Shown here: positions 60,586 to 64,000 of the stretch, piece by piece
Numbering within the stretch: position 1 is the stretch's first letter
Layout: every line of letters starts with the position of its first letter
Origin: Pseudomonadota bacterium
GTDB taxonomy: Bacteria; Pseudomonadota; Gammaproteobacteria; Burkholderiales; Burkholderiaceae_B
Assembly (NCBI GenBank): GCA_023440825.1
Contig: JAEXRL010000013.1
Coordinates: forward strand, 1 to 64,000
Reading direction: 5' to 3'
DNA: 64,000 bases
Program-made: the position numbers and the translations under genes
Notes under the pieces: generated by a model
What the model was told of the DNA's origin: nothing
Databases searched by the model: none
Seen by the model: the letters and a program-made list of their open reading frames with translations, nothing else

Positions 60586-62868
60586 CTAACTCGAAGCGGG
60601 CACCTGTTGATCGGTCTCATCAGCTTGTTGTGGGCCAACACTGTATTCCAGGCCTCGAATATCTTGTCGTATCAATTGTGCCGCTTTCACCATTTGTCGA
60701 ATGGGGTAGGCCAGTAGCGCTAATTCGCCTTCGGTTTCAATGGAGGCGGGCGCCTTAGCGTCCTGGATGCTTAGCCAGGTCTGGATGGCTTCTAGCGACT
60801 GCGTGATGCCCGGCGGTACGGTGGGCAGATTCGCTAGCAAAGGCACGGCCGTGCTAATTTGCGAGGCCAGTACATGATTTTGTATGAGCAAATTATTGAG
60901 CAGTGACACATTGCGCTGATGGCCTACGGGCTCGTCCATCATGCGGTAAAACGCGGCTGCAAAGTTACTGAACGCAATGTGTACGCTTTTGTTATTAAGC
61001 TGCCAAGCCGTGTCTGCTTCGATGAGTGCACTGTCCAGTTCGGCCAGTTCGGCTGCGACGGACGCATTGGCTTGGTCGTCATGTTCTAGGCGTAATTGAT
61101 TATGAGCACGACTAAGGCGGGCAAACTCTAGGCCACTATATAAATAGTCGCGATTAGCTACCAGTGCCCGCTTGGCCAGATCTCCCAAGGAGTCGGCTTC
61201 CCAGCTCGGTAGTAAGTAGCTGGCCGCCATGGCAATGCCGCAGCCAATAATCGTATCAACCAGACGTTCGCCAATGATGAATGTGCCGCCCGTGGAAAGA
61301 AACTGGAAGGACAAAATAACAAAGATGGTGTTGAATAAGGCCGATAGCAGATAGTTCAGTTGTACTAGGCTATTGCCCAGTATGTAAGCGATCAGCATAG
61401 CCCCTAAGTAAACTTCCCCGCTGTCTGTCACTTTGAACAAGAGAAAAGCGCCTGTGCAGCCTAAGACAGTTCCGGCCAGACGCCAGCCATTACGCTGCCG
61501 GGTGGTGGAGAACCCAGGCTTCATAATCACTAGTATGGTCAGAATAATCCAATAGCTATGTGCCGTGAGGGCACTGATCAGACCCAGCTTTTCATGGTAA
61601 TAGCTACTCAGGGCGCCAAGCCCTAAGGCTGCGATAACCGCTGCGGTAACCCGGATGGCGTAACGAAAGTGTGTGGATTGCAGTTTTAAATTACTGCTAA
61701 GCATGCCAATGCGAATTTCCTCGCGTGATAAAAAGCGGCTCAGTGACTTGCTCATATACTGATCCACGGGGATATTTTGGCTGGCACGGCGCGTATTGTT
61801 CGCCATGTGCTCAATGATACGGTTTAAATTACGCAGACGCCGTAGTATATGTACCAGCAGACTGTATGTTTCTGGATCCTGAGCTGGCATGCCTTTTTGC
61901 CTATATTGCTCCAGCTCATACTCCATGGCTCGAAGCTCTGCTTTGACACTGGTTCGTCGTTGTGTGGCTAAGCTGCGGGCAACATTCATACTGATATTAC
62001 CCACATCTATCGATAGCTTGTAGAGCCCGTCGTGAGCAAACAGCATAAAGTCTGTACCCGCCATTTGACGGCGTAACTGGGTGTAGTCGGTGTAGGTGGC
62101 CACTAATGAGTCCAGCAGGCTCACCATATTTAAATAAACGGTTAGCAAGGCTTGCCGGTGACGGTCGCCACGATTCGATCCGGTAGGCAGTTCGCGTAAC
62201 ACCATATCACGAGCGATTTGATGCTTATCCGTCATGTCTGCCTGAGTTTTGATTAGTCTGCGGTAACACTCGTCCAGGTTCGAGTCCGAGTTGTAGAACT
62301 CAGATCGAGTGGACATATACTCTGCGGTGGCGGATAAGGCGACAGCCAAGGTCTGGCGTTCTTCGCGAAACCAGAATAGTTTGCGAAACAGACGGCTGAA
62401 CAGGTAGTAGCTAAAACCACCGCCCATAGAATAGAGCGTGTGCAATAACACGTCTTGGGGTTGCATCGGAAAGCGCATCGTCAAGGTCATGAGCAAGAGG
62501 CAGGCAAAGCCGATCAGGCCGCCTCGTCGTCCAAACACTGAAAGCATGCTGTGGAAAAAACACAACAAGGGTACGCAGAGCAAAATGAGTATGGGCGAGA
62601 AGGAAGCCAGGCCGGTGATGGCAACCGTCAAGGTGCCCAGAATAATCCCGCCCAGCATTTCATTATTTCGATAACGGCGCGGGCCTCCGGGTTGATCGAT
62701 GATAGCCAGGCAAGCAGCCCCCATCGATGCTATGACACCAATATCGTAGTGTCCGAAGAAACGCCCCAGAATAATGACAGGTAATAATACGCCTAGCGAT
62801 TGCCTAAGCCCGCCAAGTAAATAATGACTGTAGAGAAACTGTTTGAGTTGTGGAATGGGTGCTGCCAT
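60586..62868 (-). CDS. YccS/FUSC-family integral membrane protein
   Basis: 760 residues from ATG 62868 with GGAGTGTCC ahead. Two hydrophobic blocks (about 1-160 and 385-530) flank soluble regions, as in YccS/YhfK and aromatic acid exporter AaeB-type FUSC proteins. The family block TILVIMKPGFSTTRQRNGWRLAGTVLG lies near residue 450. Probable efflux role is inferred. It is divergent from ilvB and its leader. Confidence 0.85.
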   Translation of the reverse strand: MAAPIPQLKQFLYSHYLLGGLRQSLGVLLPVIILGRFFGHYDIGVIASMGAACLAIIDQPGGPRRYRNNEMLGGIILGTLTVAITGLASFSPILILLCVPLLCFFHSMLSVFGRRGGLIGFACLLLMTLTMRFPMQPQDVLLHTLYSMGGGFSYYLFSRLFRKLFWFREERQTLAVALSATAEYMSTRSEFYNSDSNLDECYRRLIKTQADMTDKHQIARDMVLRELPTGSNRGDRHRQALLTVYLNMVSLLDSLVATYTDYTQLRRQMAGTDFMLFAHDGLYKLSIDVGNISMNVARSLATQRRTSVKAELRAMEYELEQYRQKGMPAQDPETYSLLVHILRRLRNLNRIIEHMANNTRRASQNIPVDQYMSKSLSRFLSREEIRIGMLSSNLKLQSTHFRYAIRVTAAVIAALGLGALSSYYHEKLGLISALTAHSYWIILTILVIMKPGFSTTRQRNGWRLAGTVLGCTGAFLLFKVTDSGEVYLGAMLIAYILGNSLVQLNYLLSALFNTIFVILSFQFLSTGGTFIIGERLVDTIIGCGIAMAASYLLPSWEADSLGDLAKRALVANRDYLYSGLEFARLSRAHNQLRLEHDDQANASVAAELAELDSALIEADTAWQLNNKSVHIAFSNFAAAFYRMMDEPVGHQRNVSLLNNLLIQNHVLASQISTAVPLLANLPTVPPGITQSLEAIQTWLSIQDAKAPASIETEGELALLAYPIRQMVKAAQLIRQDIRGLEYSVGPQQADETDQQVPASS

Positions 62869-63036
62869 GGACACTCCGCTGTTGAGCGCATGAGAGTCAA
62901 AAGGGGGGGCAGCCAAATATTACGGCTGTTTATTTGTACTTTACCAACAAATCTAGTTGCCCGTATAGTTGCAAAGCGGTAAAGTACGGTGAAGTATTTA
63001 CTCTATATCCTGAGCAAATCTGCTAGGCTCTGTAGC

Positions 63037-63059
63037 CCGGGCTATCCGCCCGGTTTTTT
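63037..63059 (+). terminator. Terminator in ilvB leader
   Basis: Perfect 6-pair GC stem (CCGGGC/GCCCGG) with loop TATCC, followed by TTTTTT. Its place inside the leader makes read-through control likely. Confidence 0.85.
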
Positions 63060-63182
63060 GCGCCTCAAAACTTTGCTGCTGGCCGCGTTACAAGCGTGTG
63101 TTGCCAGGGCTTCCGTTCAAGCTATCGCGTAGAGCTACTATTACGCACGCACTGCATGCTGAAGAGCGCAGGTCGGGCTGCT

Positions 63183-63233
63183 ATGTGTCCAGGTGGTGTG
63201 ATCCTGTGGATCATGAAGCGCTGGATCATGTAG
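63183..63233 (+). CDS. Possible branched-chain leader peptide
   Basis: A 16-codon ATG frame with codons GTG ATC CTG TGG ATC near its middle (MCPGGVILWIMKRWIM), i.e. Val-Ile-Leu-Trp-Ile, 69 bases before the ilvB start. An AGG lies ~10 bases upstream, so translation would be weak. A GACGAC/GTCGTT hairpin region follows. It could sense branched-chain aminoacyl-tRNA, or be chance. Confidence 0.3.
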   Translation: MCPGGVILWIMKRWIM

Positions 63234-63302
63234 TAGTTGACGACTCAGGCTCGGGCCTACGGGTCGTTCAGTGTGTCAGGGCAAGACCTGAAAGGAAATA
63301 AC

Positions 63303-64000
63303 ATGTCTGAATTAACTGGCGCGGAGATTGTAGTACGTGCCCTGGCTGACGAAGGTGTAGAGCATATCTTCGGTTATCCGGGGGGTGCGGTTCTCTATAT
63401 CTACGACGCAATTTTCAATCAAGATCGTATCCAGCATTTACTGGTACGTCATGAGCAGGCGGCTGTGCATGCTGCCGATGCCTATTCTCGCTCCTCCAAT
63501 AAAGTTGGTGTTGCACTGGTTACCAGTGGACCGGGTGTAACCAATGCTGTCACCGGCATAGCCACGGCCTACTTGGACTCCATCCCTATGGTAGTCATTA
63601 GCGGTCAGGTGCCCACACAAGTTATTGGTGAGGATGCGTTCCAGGAATGTGATGCGGTGGGTATTACTCGCCCGTGTGTGAAGCATAACTTCTTGGTGCG
63701 CGATGTACGTGAGTTAGCAGATACGATACGTAAAGCTTTCTATATCGCCTCCACAGGCCGTCCAGGACCGGTGCTGGTTGATATTCCCAAAGATATTACC
63801 ATCCAGACTTGCCGCTATACGCCTAAGCGTACAGAGGTAAAAATGCGCTCCTATACGCCCGTGACTAAAGGTCATTTGGGGCAAATCAAAAAAGCGATAC
63901 AGATGCTAAATGCTGCTGAGCGCCCTTTGATTTATGTGGGTGGCGGTGTAGTGCTGGCTAACGCGGCAGAAGAATTGACCCAATTGGTCAAACTGACTGG
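63303..64000 (+). CDS. ilvB: Acetolactate synthase large subunit (3' partial)
   Basis: First committed enzyme of valine/leucine/isoleucine synthesis, running off the window end. ThDP-enzyme N-terminal domain: MSELTGAEIVVRALADEGVEHIFG, with GYPGGAVLYIYDA, the essential Glu in LVRHEQAAVHAADAYSR, and TSGPGVTNAVTGIATAYLDSIP (regions at residues ~1-80). GAAAGGAAATAAC precedes the ATG. The small subunit (ilvH/ilvN) should follow outside the window; ilvI is an equally good name. Confidence 0.93.
   Translation, partial: MSELTGAEIVVRALADEGVEHIFGYPGGAVLYIYDAIFNQDRIQHLLVRHEQAAVHAADAYSRSSNKVGVALVTSGPGVTNAVTGIATAYLDSIPMVVISGQVPTQVIGEDAFQECDAVGITRPCVKHNFLVRDVRELADTIRKAFYIASTGRPGPVLVDIPKDITIQTCRYTPKRTEVKMRSYTPVTKGHLGQIKKAIQMLNAAERPLIYVGGGVVLANAAEELTQLVKLT

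Larger units (their letters stand above)
62936..63302 (+). promoter_or_regulatory. Acetolactate synthase leader with attenuator-like elements
   Basis: A gene-free ~370-base leader before ilvB. GTACTTTACC (62936-62945) and GGTAAAGTAC (62978-62987) are perfect complements. A rho-independent terminator CCGGGC-TATCC-GCCCGG-TTTTTT occupies 63037-63059, more than 240 bases before the gene. A 47-codon GTG frame (62989-63132) has the codon run TTA CTC TAT ATC CTG (Leu-Leu-Tyr-Ile-Leu) just before the terminator. This is the layout of amino-acid attenuation, but the GTG lacks a good ribosome site. Confidence 0.5.

Noticed and set aside
1..64000. Prophage, insertion sequences or CRISPR.
   Set aside because: No transposase, integrase, phage structural gene or regularly spaced repeats seen on either strand.

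Overview
The window looks like chromosome from a betaproteobacterium of the Burkholderiales, most likely family Alcaligenaceae (Bordetella / Achromobacter / Alcaligenes / Paenalcaligenes type). The grounds are the ubiH-like, dusB, fis, purH, ruvC, ruvA gene order, a PHB phasin and 3-hydroxybutyrate dehydrogenase, a bpt-aat pair, and protein sequences that read like Bordetella homologues. Base composition is moderate (about half G+C by eye). Genes are dense, and convergent neighbours often overlap by 4 to 21 bases. There are two tRNA genes (Cys-GCA, Arg-ACG). I saw no insertion sequence, prophage or CRISPR array. This identification is inference, since no search was run.

Layout. 1-4.3 kb: a CLC chloride channel cut by the window edge, a predicted outer-membrane barrel and recQ. 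4.3-11.9 kb: Holliday junction and purine genes (ruvB, ruvA, ruvC, purH, fis, dusB), a UbiH-family monooxygenase and a threonine dehydratase lying between ruvA and ruvB. 11.9-16.9 kb: small membrane protein, a highly structured leader with a short Asp/Pro ORF before a protein resembling the MgtC C-terminal domain, a CtaG-like protein, a BepA-like protease, a YheT hydrolase and a zinc-finger protein. 17-25.5 kb: azlCD, rhlE, thioredoxin-like, EI24, a MoaB/CinA-like protein, an IclR regulator, phasin, pyrD and bpt. 25.5-34 kb: aat, NUDIX, Lrp-type regulator, aspA, TauE, HPP-CBS, murI and a solute-binding-like protein. 34-43.6 kb: ssuD, a four-gene SMC/Wadjet-like operon (MksB/E/F/G = JetC/B/A/D), then an ArsA ATPase with a small Cys-Cys-tailed partner. 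43.6-50.4 kb: cstA, MFS, tRNA-Cys and a vitamin B6 module (pdxR, pdxY, yggS). 50.4-64 kb: a PD-(D/E)XK-like unknown, a FadH-like reductase, a transglutaminase/MerT/MerP-like operon, dbpA, tRNA-Arg, bdhA, yaaA, a YccS-type protein and the start of ilvB/ilvI.

How genes work together. RuvA/B/C and RecQ act in recombination repair. Phasin and 3-hydroxybutyrate dehydrogenase indicate PHB storage, and TGC-N3-GCA palindromes sit on the phasin and iclR promoters. PdxR, PdxY and YggS form a PLP homeostasis unit that shares the palindrome TTTGTC-N4-GACAAA, one copy of which covers the predicted tRNA-Cys start. The Jet/Mks operon is complete, with ATPase and Toprim residues intact, so an active anti-plasmid condensin is plausible; its gene order (SMC first) is the reverse of the usual kleisin-first order.

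The best candidates for something undescribed are (1) this reversed-order Wadjet-like operon with an unusually short JetD, (2) the MgtL-like leader ORF with mutually exclusive RNA pairings before the MgtC-domain protein, (3) the PdxR-type palindrome at tRNA-Cys, and (4) the ilvB leader, which has a terminator and branched-chain-codon ORFs.
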